Source: Bradysia coprophila (Eukaryota > Arthropoda > Insecta > Diptera > Sciaridae). From it: a DNA stretch of 64,000 nt. Shown here one piece after another: positions 10,418-25,400 of this stretch (positions are counted from its first letter, which is position 1; every line of letters starts with the position of its first letter). The notes below the pieces were generated by a model. It searched no databases, was not told the origin of the DNA, and worked only from the letters and a program-made list of their open reading frames with translations. A program made the translations under genes and the position numbers. The stretch is from the NCBI RefSeq assembly GCF_014529535.1, contig NW_023503586.1:62001-126000 (forward strand). The letters run 5' to 3'.

Positions 10418-13400
10418 CTAAGTGTCACTAAAAATCTTGAGTCTTTTTTCATGATTTTCAACTCCTGATTCATTCAATTCAAAGATGCCATTCATTTCAC
10501 TTTTTCGTTTCACTGAACCCGACACCACACTACCGTCAGACATACCACCACCACCCATTTCTCTATCTGATATACGACCGTCACCGATCGATTCATCATC
10601 CGGACTGCAAATCGGTTCGCCGTCGCTATTACTTTCCCTCGATTCGTTGGTAAAATTGCGCACGTGTTGTTCGTCACCGTGTGTCCAACCACTCAATTTG
10701 CTCGGGTCCTTATCCAGCAATCGTTGAGCCAATAGCTTCAAACTGGCCAAACTATTGTGACAGTCGGTGGTGTCAATGTCGGTTAGACTGATGCCAGCTC
10801 GTTCGATTTCAGCATATGTTCCGAACGGTAGCTTCTGCAAACATTCTAATTTCTGGACGTGGGTCTTCGACCGTAGATGTTTAGCCAAATGTCCGTGGAT
10901 TCGAAACGCTATATTGCAATCGGAACACTCGAAGGGTCGTGGGTTCGATGTGGTTACATTACCGAATGTCGATGTCATTAGCACCTTGTTTTTATGTTGT
11001 TCGGAACGTTCGTGTTTCTGCAAATGACCTTGTGTGCGAAAGCTGACTGCACATGGTTCACAGCGGAATTTCCGTTCCATGTAGTGAATGTTCATATGCA
11101 ATTTGACTTGTGATGGTTTCGGAAATGTTTTATGGCATATGGAACACGCTGATCGGCCGTCTTCTTGGATTAATTGAACCACATTGAAATCGGGAGCGTT
11201 ACCTTTGAAGTTATCGTCGCCGACAAATTTTCTAGCTAACACCCCGGCGAACTCTGGTGGCTTTATTGGACCACCTTCATCTTCGGATTCACTTTCATCA
11301 CTCTCTTCGCGATCACTTTTGTATTGGTGTGCTTTCATGAATTCGGCCGATGTCATCTTTAAATACTCCGACGCTACGCTTTTGGCACTGTTTGCCTGCT
11401 GTGAAGACGGCACATTCAAATTTTCGGCATCGACAACTTTTATACGAGTCTGCGTTATATCCAATTTAACTGAACTAGCCGCAATTTCAGCTAAAGTATC
11501 CATGCCACTAGTGTTATCATCATTGCGATCGAAACGACTTTCCACACTGACAATTTTCTCAAATTCTCGTGAGCATCCATTTTGTGAATTTGCAATCACC
11601 TTTTCAACAACTGGCAGAGGCTTAGTCTGTAATGCCACAGCAGTTGACATGGTTGGATGTATCTTTTTCTCTGAACTTGATGAAACAGTACTCGATGTGG
11701 AGACAGTAATCGTGTTGATTGTAAACGTTTGCTTGTCAAAAGAGGTTGGTAATGATGTCCTCCTACTTTCCATATCCATCAATGAAATTTTCGATACCAC
11801 ACTGCTGGTTGTTGTATTGATTGTGGATGTCACGACATGTCGATACATTTGGCTCTGCTTTATCTTTGTATCCTGCAATGCTCTTTCGGTTAAATACGTT
11901 TGCATGAAGATATTTTCATCGACTAATGGTGATATGACTTGGTGTCGCGTTTGTAGCTTGTCTGTATTCGATACCAATGTTGTCAAGAATCCGGCCGGTC
12001 CTTTCAGTATGATTCCGTCAACTTCATTCGAGTTTTGTTGCATGGAAGAATGGGTTTGCTGCACAACTTGTTGCGTATCACGCGGTTTGGTCAGATCAAT
12101 TGGCATACTGTTTGAATCTTCAAACTTCTGACTCATCACCGATACTTTAGGATTCGCGTAGTACTGATCGTGTTTGGGCGATTCGAATGGTGTAGCTGTT
12201 TGAAACGATATAACCCGACGTGCTGATGGTGGATCCGAAGTTGGTTGAGTGAATATTTGCGACGGCTGATCTCCGTATGGATACGTCATCGGACGCACGG
12301 GAATCAAATTGGGCATCGATGTGTTGCCGGGAGGAGTTTGTGATAAATATAATAAACATCTTGCTGCTTCGTGTTCAGGCAGTCGCATTTTGGAATCACT
12401 GGTATCTGAGAAGACGGAAAGTGTCCATTTGAGATATACCCGCTTGTGACTGACGGAATGTAAAATAACTTACCGCTACTATCATTTTCCCCATCTTCTC
12501 CGTCAGTTAAATCATCTGTGTCAGAGTCACCAGGAACCGTGGATGTGTGATCACCAGAAGTCATTGAAGATCCCTCCATGTCGTCATCTGCTCCATCATC
12601 ATCCGTAGATGGTGGAAGTGGAGTCAGACCCAGTTCTTCACATTTTTTATAGTGAGCTTTTGACTTCATATGTTTTGTCAGATTGCCTTTCGTTTTGAAA
12701 CTGTGGACAGTAACATAACAATGATTAACGACATCAAAACAGGAAAATTTACAATAATTTACTAACCTAAATAGACAGTGCTGACAGGTATATGGTCGAA
12801 CATCACTGTGAGTTCGTATATGCTTCTTCAACATAGACGGCTTCTTACAACGAATACCACATTCTGAACAAACGTAACGCCCACGACCTCTGCCTCTAAC
12901 GTAAGTATAATTTTCGTTGCTTTCGTATCCACCGCTGACAGCCGGTACAGTTGCTTCTGATTTAGATGTGGCGGCATTTCTATTGGCACTGGAATTATCA
13001 TTCGTTGACAACAACTTATTGTTGTCAAATGGTGTAACAATCAATGACTGCGAATGAAGTGTGGTACATGTTTGTGACTGTTTAGCCATCGTATACGGCA
13101 TTGATGGTCTTTGCCTCGAATCGTATAGGGACATTGCATTTTTCGGTGACAATCCTAATGGATGTGGATCACTTTCCGCACATATTTGCCAATTGCTGTA
13201 GATCGACAATTTGTGTTGATTGGTGAAATGTACGGGCTGCGGCCGATTAACTGTACAATAAAATGTCTTTGTACTGCATTTCAGACCCAGATAAGTGTAA
13301 GCATGCCCATTGAGATAAAGTTGCACGCAACTCTTTGATGGTCGCGGTGTTTCTGGTGATATCAATGGCAAAGTGTTAGCGGTCGGTGTGATGCCATGAT

Positions 13401-16400
13401 GTCGTTTCGGAGTAAATGTGCCCGGCTTTAACGGAAGACTGGATGGCCTTAGGAACTTGGTCGATTTTGCGGGTTCATTTATTGTGGTCGTTTCTTCTAA
13501 ACGAATAATTTGTAGATTTGGCGCCGTAGACACATCAATGTGCAGCGGAGATGTGTGGGATGACTTGATTTCCGGTTTTGTTACCAAATTATCGAAATTG
13601 AAGTATCTCACGTCGGCATCGATTGGCTCTTGAATGTTTTTCTTCATATCATTGCGAGGACTTAGATTTTCAGCGATTCGCGAAAAGTTGAATGACCTTT
13701 TAGTGTCGGGTTTCGCCGAAGTGATAGGTGATATTAAATTACTTTCGTTGATACCATTGCGGCCGATCTTCTTCGATTTCTCATCGGAATCATCGATTTT
13801 GATGTTAGGAATGGTTCGTGCAACTAAACTCTTATTAACTTGCGAGTTTGTTTGAACTGTAAATTTTGGAGTAGCGCTGTTGGTATTGGTCATTATCGCA
13901 TTTGACGATGACAGTGTCAGTGGACTCGGAACCATTCGCCGATTACTAGGACTAGGAATACGTTTTAACGGGCTCACGGGACGTGGAGATAATGAACTTG
14001 GACCGGGAATACCAGGAACATGAGGGATTATTCGTCCTCCATGGACAATTGTGGTTGCATGAACGGGCGGCAATGTTAACGGATTGTATCCGGTGATGAT
14101 TGGGCTTATAGGTGGAAATTGGAAATATTGACCACTTAACTGTCCATGTTTCGGTGTTAATGTAGGGGTAGCATAACCCGTAGTTGAGTTGACATCAGAA
14201 TCAACTACTCCTCCACCGGAAAGTAAGCCTGAACGAATACTAAATGGCTCGGGTGTATGGCAATCAGATGGAGGTGATATTGAAACTATTGATCCTCCTG
14301 AAGAGCCAAATTTTGGGACAGTCTCTTCACGTCGTTCGACGATCTTGAGATCGCCACCACACATTTGAAGTAGTCTTGAATTGGGTGATGCCAGTTGCTC
14401 CATCGACGTTAGGAAAACAGGTGAATTCAATGAGTAACTATCCACACGAGATCGTTTTTCTCTATCGGCTGGAAACGATTTTATATTGTAGGCTTGAGCA
14501 GAACTATCACGTTCACTTGTAAAATGTGAAACAATTGCTTCTTCAGTCATCCGATCACCGTTGTATGTGTCCACCAATCTAGTCTTTCCCAACAGTGGTC
14601 CAGGAGATGGCAACGGAGCGTCAATTAATTTCGCTATCGGAGCACATTGCACAGAAATGGATTGAGTTGGCAGTGGTGTTGGTGCTGGACACGTGTCTTT
14701 ATTTATCACAATATTTTCAGGTTTTGATCGGCCTGGTTTGATTTTCGTTTGTGCCAATTTAGCTAGGCTCAACGGTGTCTTACTCGGATGTCGTAGTGTA
14801 CTACTAGCTAGTTTGGCTAAAGTGTTCGGATTGTATCTTTCAGGTAGATTTACGTTAAATGAATTCGATCGCAAGTATTTATGCGAAGGTGAACCAACGG
14901 GACTTATTGGTGCACTTTGAGGAGTTGAAGCTGGACTACCTTGACAGTAACATTGGGTGTGATATTGTAGATTATCTGCTCTACGAAATGTTATTTTGCA
15001 CAATGGACATGTGTAGACCGCTTCATCTCCTTCTCCAGTCGGTACTGCCAAACCACGCGAATTCAATAATAAATCCTTTATTATTGACCGTTCGGGATTT
15101 TGTGGATGCGTTGCAACTTCCTGACTGATTCCAATACCTTCACTGAATCTTCGTTTTCTTTGATTTTCGTTGGCATCAAATATTTGTGTCAGATTTAATG
15201 AAAACTGTTGGCTAGACTGAAGCACTTGCTGAGCTTGTTGCTGTAGCGTTGGTAGGGTTGGTCGGACCGTTTGACTGGAAGTGACTGTAGTCGATGTAGT
15301 ACTTTGTTGAACACTTGCTGTGGTAACGTTATTGTTGGCATTGTTTTGTGATTCTTCGCGTTCACGTTTCAATAAAGCCATGGTCAGTTTTGTGCTGGGA
15401 GTTTCGTTTACAGAAGCGCCGCGTGATATACCCGTTATTTTTCGGTATTTCTTTTTCAGTGGAGCCTCAACCCCTTCCACGATCGTTTCATTTTCGGATA
15501 TTATTTTCGAAATGCGCTCTTTCAAATATTCCACGTTTTGTGTTGACTGAAAGTAAAATTTGTCGTAATAACCTCGTATCGGCCCAAAAAGGGACTAATA
15601 ACACTTACCAGTGGATGGGATATGGATATGGCACCGGGAGTGGTAATTGTAGATGTTGTGGGCTGTAGTTGTTGTTGGGATTGAGGCTGCTGATGTTGTT
15701 GAGCAAATTTTTGTTTTTGTTGATCTTCTGCGGTGTAGAGTGCGGCATTGTGAAACTTTGGCTTGTACGGTTTTTCAATCTGATGCGAAGAGGGAGATGA
15801 TACTCGATCTTCTGTTGGCGATGCTGTTCCACTTATCTGAAATACGAAAACCGATGAGAATCTACTGTCGACGTTTCCAAATATTTCAGTCTTTGTTCAT
15901 ATTTAGGACGACTAGTCGTGAATCGCGAAGACTCAATGTGATAGTGTGTTTACTTACAACATCTGAACTGGCACTGCTACTGAGTTCTTGGTCTTGATCT
16001 TGATCCGAGCCACCCAAAGAAGCTTCATCGTCTGGTTGCGGTTCAACGCCTTGCGTTCGAAGAGCATGAGCTCTGGATCTGCAAGAGAATTACAGGTTTA
16101 AAACTTCGTTTATTCGCCAATTAAAATCGATCGCACCTGCAATGTTTGTACAAATTACTTCTTGTCTTAAATGCAAAATCGCATACATCACAAGGATATG
16201 GCCGTTCGTTTGTATGAGCACGGATATGTTTTTGTAAAACAGATGGTTTGGTACAGTTCAACTGACAGTATGGACACACATAGCGACCTGGTGTTTGGGA
16301 TGCTTCTGGGTGTGTTTGTTGATATTGCATTTTGGACTGATTTGGCGCTTGAATGATCGAAATCGAGTTAAGCGTCGAAGTTGTTGGTCGGACAACGTCA

Positions 16401-19400
16401 CCAATTGACTGGTAATGATGTGTGGGCGTTTTCAGTGGATAATTGTTGAATGTTGATTTCCCCATCAATGTCTGTTGGTAATTAACCGTTGGAGGTGTAT
16501 ATGAGTCTAACCTTTGCTGATTAATTTCCAGCGGCGACGTTTTCACACCGTCCTGGTTCTTCAGTGCTGTTTCCACTGGTATAAAATAGGTTTTTGTTGT
16601 GTTCACTGAACTTATGGAAGAACTGTTCGATATAATGGCATTGACACTCTGTTTGTGTGAATTAATTAGGTTGGCAACGTCAGTTTGCGCAAAATTGTTA
16701 AACTTTTCATTCGATGCAGCTATGATGGGGCTACCGTTTGCGTTGAATTTACTTATTTCGTTTAAATTGTTTACAGCTTCAATTGATCTACTATTATTGT
16801 TAGTGTATGAGTAACTGAATCCATTGAGAACGGTTGCAGTTGTTGGATGAAAATGTTTCGGATTTTCTTGATGCAGCGTTTTTTGTGGAACTACAACCTC
16901 TGACTTTTCATCCACTGTCTCTTGATCAGTTTTTAGTCGATGGAACTGTTGTTCATCCTTTGAAATATTGTTCAAATGATGGACATCTCCTTGACCGACA
17001 ATTTCAGGTTGACTGCTCGAATTTAATTTTACTTCATTTATTGGACGACTATCTATGACTGGAGTATTAATATTATCTACAACGGTGGCACTGGCGATTC
17101 GTTTAAATTTTTTATGCAGGTACTTAAGATCGGAAACGTGGGTGTTGCTGTTGTTGTATTTATGATGATGATGATTATCGTGAATTTGATTTTGTTGGGA
17201 AATTTCTGTCGGATTATTTGCCTGACTCGTTATGTTGGACAAATATTTTATTTCATCCATAGCCTGTGGTTGTCCACCACCAGGATCATCTGAAATATGG
17301 AGAAAATATTGTTTGAGTAAGGAACTGTTAAATTGGATATCATCAAGCAATGTGATTAGTGGGTCCGAAAAAAATTAATTCTTTACATATCGCTTCAAAT
17401 TGAACGAAAAAAATGTTACCAAACTGTGGTGCCGAATAAAAAATGTATTTCAAATAACAGCTACGCAATACACGTAATTAATACAAAATAGTATATAATA
17501 CGAGTACTACACTCAGGCTAGAATGTTTACTTCATTTATCATTTTATTTATTTAGCTCTGAAGAGTTGTAATGAAATTTACTTCAAAATCTAAATTGTGT
17601 GTAAAAATTTGTGTATACGCATGATTGTATTGATATTGGAAGAGAGTTCAGGGACGGTTTCTTTTAGGAAAGAGATAATGTAAATAGTTACGTCATTTTA
17701 GCGCTTCAATGTTTATTAAAATACCGATCAAACACATACTGCACAAACAAACTAAAATGTGTTAGACCGGTTGGCTTGGATGGTGCTGGTGATGACATTT
17801 TGAAAATTGAGAAAATTTATGCGAAGAATACAAATCAATAGTCGACTCATGGTTGAAGAATTTTTTGTGAATGAGTTTGTTGTACCAACAAATGTCGGAA
17901 TTACAAAGTAAACAAAGATATATTGGCGCAAGGGTTAGACCTCTTTCTCAACTTGTGTCACAATAAAATAAACCTTCCGGCAATATCCGTGGTCACATTT
18001 TTTGTGCAGACTAAAAGGGTAGTATTAAAGAACTTCCGAACCATTTTCGTGTGTAAACAACTTGGTGTAATTTTTTAGTCAATACTGTGCGTTGTTGTAT
18101 TACTAAGCAATATAGCAATGCAAAGCAGTTTCGATAATAATTGATGTCATATATGAATATGAACACTTTGCACTTTGCTTACGTTGAATAGGTATCAAAG
18201 TTCGCTTCGATATAGCTTCCGTTGAAAGTTGAATATCAATACAATGTAAATATACAAATATCCCAACTGTACAGCGTATACTTTAACGGTTTAAAGTGAA
18301 ACTAAAAATTGGAATTGGTTCGACTGCTCACCGTTCGATTTGACCAATCTATATTTTTATTATCAAATCTTATCAATAGAAAATCCAATAATTGTGACTC
18401 ACGATGTTTGTTCAGACCACCACGTCGATGAATGGTATAGCACTAGTTATTAACGGTGTTATCATTTTCAAAATATCATTTGGAGCCGGATTTTGTGACA
18501 TAATCAAATCAATTGATCTAATTTTTATCTTTTATCTGTTGGTTCTCATTCGGGTACGAACGATATTCCGAAAAAAAAATGTTTCAAGTAAACCAAAGTT
18601 TAATTCACTGACGAAATTAAAGACAAAACATTCGAAAACATTGCCTTTTAAGATACCACACAGGCGAATAATACAAAATATGACGTACATTCGTTGACCT
18701 CAGGAGGTTACAACGAGAAATCCCAAACATTTTAATTGACAATACAAATAAATTGAAACATTTGTAACGATAGTGTGAATAGGTTTTCTGTGATAAGACT
18801 AAACGTATTACGTGTTAAGTTGACGGATGATAATGGTTTTGTTGTTGATAAAAAAATCGAATTTTATTTATGTAACTGACAAAAAAATCAGACACTTAAT
18901 GTAAACCGTACGTAAGTCTATCGTATACAATGTACAGGATTAAGTTGTCAACCAGTCAATCTAAAGAGTCGCGCGACCATTTCTGTAATTAACTCAGTAA
19001 ATATTACCATCATCGGCGTCACTATTTTCCGTTTGAATTACATATCAACTAATCATCAAATTATCGACTAGGTCGCTTGTTGGCTATATTCATTAGCATA
19101 GCGTTGAGCTATAAACATTTTTAAGACTTCAGGCGATGTAGATATACTTATACGATTAATAAAATTATTAGTTCTGCGAATGTCTTTTCATTTAGAATTC
19201 TTTACCAGTGTCAGGTGACTTTCAAGAAGACACTCATATTGGAAGAGATGACGACGATGTAAATATATCAACAAATACGATGTGGTGCCAGACAGCCGGA
19301 CTTTTGAATTATGTAGAATTACGAACATATTTTAAAAAAAACTTACGAAATTAAAATGCGTAAATGACCTAATCTTAATCCGAAAAGTAATTGGCCAGTA

Positions 19401-22400
19401 AAGATTTGTTGGAATATTTTCGTAAATTCAATTAATTAAAACAAGCAAGAAGAAAATACCTCGAGCTCAAGCAAAATAAATATAAAAGAAAATCAAGCAG
19501 TCTGCACATACAGAAAAATCGCAGAAAAAAAATCATGAACAACCTGAAAACAATGCGTCAACCGACAACGGTAGGTAGCCATAGGAAATAATAGAAATAA
19601 AAATGTGAGCATTTTATTGTACCGTTGCTCATTTCATTTCTTGTTCACATTATTTTACGTAATCTCATAATATAAAATCGTGAAGATATGAATGACGTGT
19701 TGAATTGAATATTATTTTTAGAAGTGTTCAGTTCATACATACAACTATCTAAACTCAACGCATTTAATGTTTGAACACTATCTCACATCCATACTAACAT
19801 TATAGTAATTCCCAGTTTATCTACCTTGGCATAATCACACAGAGTTGTGTTATGTTATGTTTCAGCGATCGGTTAAGATACCAAATACTAAACGATCTCG
19901 TACTGGACAGAATGTAAAATTTTGATTGTCTATCGTCAATAATTGGATTATAGTGCAAATTCACAACAGGTAAGGGAATGTTATACTTAATGTATGACTG
20001 AATCGGCTCCAAAGACTTAAAGTTATTGACATAAACAATTTAAGCCGTATCTTAAAGTGCACACACGAACGCCTCATTTATATACAACCACAAATAGAAT
20101 CGTGTACAATGTACACATATAAACAAATTGTCTCAGATTGACAAATTAGTGATATTAATCATAGAATTTTGTGCAGTGTGTTGCTATTTTTATTCGAAAG
20201 AAAAAAAGACTCAAGCACATAACTAGTTGACTATATCAACTAAATAAACAGTGGTAAAGTGTTCGAAAAATAGCGAATGGAAGGAAGATACCTATCTCAA
20301 AGTTTAGACAGTTTTGTTTTCAGTTTATCTCACTGAAAAGTGACGTCATTTATTGGAAATTACGTCATCTTCCAATTAGATACTTTTGTTAAATTAAAAA
20401 ATCACACGGTTGAAACCGCAGAACGCGTTTCAGACTAATGAAATTCGTGGAAATATGATGTCAAATTATCGAAAATCAGATAACGATCACTAATAAACTT
20501 GAAAAAATATATGGATTTCGACGTCATTTTCAATTTCAGTAAACAGCAGACATACGAGCGATGAGTAAAGGATGTCGTGAAAGTAGAAATTGATCAATTG
20601 ATACTTCAGATTGCGCGTTTATTTGCACAAGTTCAAACCATTAAGATTCCGGTTAATAATAATATGCACTGCAAACGGTTCGAATAAAGTATTGGCACGT
20701 TCTTTTTCTCATATAACTGTGCGACATTATTTCTGAAAGTGTAGGTGGAATTCGGTGGAATTTTACATTTTATTTTGTGCACACAATGACGAGAAAATGT
20801 ATCTAATCCACTGTGAAAATGGCATTACTGAATTATTTCCAACAGTATAGTTCTATATACACACACCGTAAGATACCGAATGAAAGTTCTGATTTCGAAA
20901 TTCGCATGCAATTTTACACAAAATGAGGGTATATGTATGTGTACTGTGTACACGGAAAAATTGTCGCAGGTGGCAATTGAAGTAAATTTTATCTCTTCTA
21001 TGTATAGTGTTGTCACTTTGAAATGAAAACATAAAAGTCGCGAAAACATTTTCATATGAATTTGTTATAACGATGCGAAAGATGTGTGGGAGTGAACTTT
21101 GTACTTAGGCTTCGGAACGTTTGTGGGCTATACAACGTAGCTTTTCTCTATGAATGTTTAGGTGATAGATGAAATTTTAAATAAAAAAAATTCTTCTTCG
21201 TACTCATCGTTGTGGCACCTCGAAATGTGAATTATCGATAGCAGATCTAATTTTATCGGAACAGGTGCTACATTCGTATGACGCGAACTTTAATATCAGA
21301 TTATGAATGTATTTTAAAATTGGCGCACTTCAAGGTTAAAATGATGAAAAATCAAAAATATATTTCAGTTTATTGAGATGCGATTTGTCCTTCGAATCTT
21401 ACAATCCATAATTTCTTAACCCTGTAATTTAACGAATTTAACATTTTGAAATCAATTAAATTCGTACATCCAGATGTGTCGTTTCGTTCTGTGAAATAAA
21501 ACATCCAAAAGAGAGTGTTCCTAAAGCCCTACACCAACAAAACGAATACATATACCGAATCGGTGAAGAAACTAACATAAATTGTTAACTGAGGCAGATT
21601 GTTCCATTATCATATTTTCAACAATTAACTTAGAGAACGTAGTTGAATTAATTGAATTTTGAATTTGCATATGAAGCAATTTAATTGAATTCCATTACAG
21701 TCCTGAATAGTTTTTTCATTAAAGATTTTCGTGTTTTCGAAAATCGGACAGAAGCTATGTCTTTACAGTAAGTGACGGTAAAATTTACGAAATTATTACT
21801 CCGTCATCATCTATAAATCAATGAATGATCTTCAAGTTACAATTTGAATATATCAGCGTTCCCATTGTATCATTATCTCAAAATTATTTATTTGAGCGAC
21901 ACCACTGAACATTCAAAATATTGATAATATATTGCTAGCCTGTTCATATACATGTTTTGTCATTGAGTATATACACACATAACGCAGAAAGAAACCGAAT
22001 CAAATCCAATCAATTCAGTCGAACGTCTATGCGTAGTTAATGATTTTTATCAAAATGAGATTCAGGTGATGATTAATCGAATAATTAAATTGCAAATTAG
22101 ATAAGATGATTAATAACCTAACGACTGTAATAAACACAAAATATTCATGAATCAAACAATAAAAGCACATGTACAGTAAAAACACTCAACGAATATTTAC
22201 TTAGCTTGTAGGTTCACTCTGTTCAACCACAATGCTATAATAAGAAACTTTGTACCCGTCTCAAATGTGACTAAATATCAACATGTTGAAGCGATAGAAA
22301 ATTGCAAAATGTTATCTAATAATTACGCATTATCAAAAAGTTTTAATTTTCCTGCCACAACATACCACCTTTTTAACTGATTATGTACAAAAATTGCAAG

Positions 22401-25400
22401 ACATAGCAAAACAGAAATATTGCTATAGGTAAACAAATTGGTATAAGAATGCTGGTAAGGTTCACAACAAATAAAATTGGATTAATTTTTTTTTAATTTC
22501 ACTTAATGATATTCACAGTATAGGACTAGGACGTAATCAGTTTTTTTTTATACATACGAATAATTACAATCTCACTGAGCAAGAATTTTAAAATAAATAA
22601 ATAAAATTATATAAATTGGCTTATGTATTCAATACCTATATCAGTGTGTATTATAATCAACTCGATATACTATATAGTTGCTATATAGTGCAAATAAATA
22701 TATTTGTGTCTCCGTTTACCAAATCGTTTTTCAATTTACATTCACAATTAACAAAGAAACTGTTTACATTCGGACATTTGAGCTCTTTAAAAATACAAGT
22801 TTTATGAGTTTTGTAAGTAACCACGTACTAAACCGAATGCCTTTTAAACACATTATTATGTGCGGCTTTTTGTGAATATATTTTTCGTTAACGAAAGATA
22901 AGGAAAATGAACAGAATGTATAAGAAAACTTTGCCGACTGAGTATCTTACTCGGGGAATATATAATAATAACTTTAATCATACGATGGTGAGAGCCGAGA
23001 ATAGCAACTCAAGTACTGTTTTGTATTTTATGTCTATATACCATCAATATATCAGCTTAAGTGCATATACATATATATATATACACGTGTATATTCGAGA
23101 TATATCGACAAAAATTATTTGTCTGTGCAATGTCTACAATGAAGAAGAAAACGTATGTTAAAGTAAAATACATTTGCAGTTCTGACTCGAAATGATAGTT
23201 TTAGATGAGAGAAGGTTCAATGGAAGATACCTGCTGCACATTTTTTTATTATTATTGTACGTATACGTTTCATAGTGTTATGGATACGATTTATGAATAA
23301 AATTGCTGTCGCGTAATTCTTATACAATTTCATTTTGTATTGCAATACAATATGGATCGATTTGAAAGAAATTACACTTTAATTAGAAAATTACCAAAAT
23401 AGATAATAAAATTTCTTTGTAAACGTATTTAAACACTATAACGAAACAAAATATCGTTAAATGCGAGCCAACTTGACCTATTCAAATCGTTTTCTTGACT
23501 TCACAATTACTGATTCAGGTTCTTCGACTTACACACACAATTCGTTGGATTGATTACGGCGACCGATGTGTTAGTGTGAATTTTATTTTAATGAATACCA
23601 ATAGGTTTTCGTGCTTTTTAGAGTATATCCCCGATGTTAGCAGAATGTGTTTGATAAACTTTGATACTTTAATTTATTATTATAATAATGTGATGCGTTA
23701 ATACCGTATAATAATTATAATCTGTTTCGTTACGATTTTACATTGACCACTTGGTATAGTTGATAGAGGAAGTTACAGATTTTGAAGCCTAGCCTTTGGA
23801 ACAATTTTTTCCTTCGTCAGACAAATGCATAAATCCACTCCGAAAGAATTAGATTTACTTCATGTATCCGAATCAATAACATCGAAAGTCTTTTTATTAA
23901 TACTGAAGGTAGAGAAGACATAGTTTTCAAATAAAAACAATTTTCCCTAACATCCTCGTTGACCATGAAACCCGTATACCATGTCTGAACGTCCCAGTGT
24001 AATAAAATGTATTCAGAGAAACAATCACAGAATCTTTTTACAATTGCAAACGTTTGGTCATTTCAAAGAAAACTGACCTGTGCAATAGTTGAAATATTGA
24101 ATACATCCTTTAGAGACGAGGTTTTTTCAGCCGTTTTGATATAAATTTTCTTTGGTAGAGCAAAAATATCAACTGAACATTTAGTTTCGACACACACTTT
24201 ACTTGAGATTCCGACAATAAAACGAAAGAAAATTGATTTTGTCCTTATAAAACATGTTTAATACTGCTGAAGAACACTGTTAATTCACAAATAGACAATC
24301 TCGTCTGAGAGCACAAAATGTGATTCGCTAAACTCCGTTAATAAAATCCAACTAATACTCAAGATTGAACAAAACCGATGGTCAACCAGTGAGTATTGAA
24401 TTTTTATTTTATTTCCTACAATAAGTCAACTTTTATCTATGTGTAACGAATGATAAAGGTATGAATTTTCGTTGATTTTATAACATTTTTTAAGTTTTCA
24501 AAGTTTCTTATATTAAATTCGTATTTAAGAGGTAAATAGGTACGGCGATAAACGGCAGACATACTTAAAATGTAATCCATGATATTTTTTATCGTTGTCA
24601 TTTGAATAATAAAGGCTCCACAAATTTACTTGATGCCCTAGGCGACTAAAGTTTCATATAATCAAAAATCCTTTAGAACGGAGTGCTATATTGTATGTAC
24701 GTTAGTAGCGACTAGCTCGGAAAATTAAAAAATTAAAATGCATACAGACATCGATCTTTCAAATCATCAATATTAAAAATGCCCCGCAACAAAAAGACTT
24801 TTATAAGTAACTATTAAGATAACATTAATTTCAAAGTCAACAGAAGACGCACAGTTGAAAATTTTGCTGATAAGAAATTAATAGTAAAAACATTGATTTG
24901 ATGACTGCTTTGGCTCCTTACATTTTATCGTTTATTGCCCTAGATGGTTGCGTGGTAAGCAGAAAATAAGCGAATACAAAGTGTCTTATTATTGGATCAC
25001 TGTTGGTGATCATCACAAGAACAATCTAACCATACACCATTTTCAACGTGACTTATGTGCCGCCAATGGTATAGATGATGACTAGCGAAACGAATTATAC
25101 CGATAAAGAAGCACATTTACAGCAGTGTTAATTATTATCAAAGTAACAGAAACGAAAATAAAACGCATATTTTATCAAAATACTCGGCTATTCAATTCTT
25201 TTACTTGCGATCGAATGATTTTTAGCACTGCGTTACGAGTATTACATTGAATATATTATCATGGTGAGACGTGCATGTTGATCTATTTAAGTAAGTATAT
25301 TATACGTTAAACTGGCACCTAATTTCGGACAAATACAACGAACCAATGTGGCGTTTCTGTTTGAAATGCAATTTTATTTGACATATTGATAATGATAAAA

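Noticed and set aside
11184-12131. 315-codon open frame on the plus strand
   Set aside because: It lies entirely antisense to a schnurri coding exon, and its sequence is the shadow of Ser/Thr-rich codons; no splice or start context.
15605-15832. 75-codon minus-strand frame in the schnurri region
   Set aside because: It is the wrong frame of a real schnurri exon (15609-15836); the phase set by both neighbouring exons gives a different protein.
15653-15997. 114-codon plus-strand frame
   Set aside because: Antisense to schnurri exons whose splice sites and phases agree; it also crosses a schnurri intron.
23060-23105. TATA-rich short tandem repeat
   Set aside because: Short AT microsatellite of ordinary kind; no larger structure.
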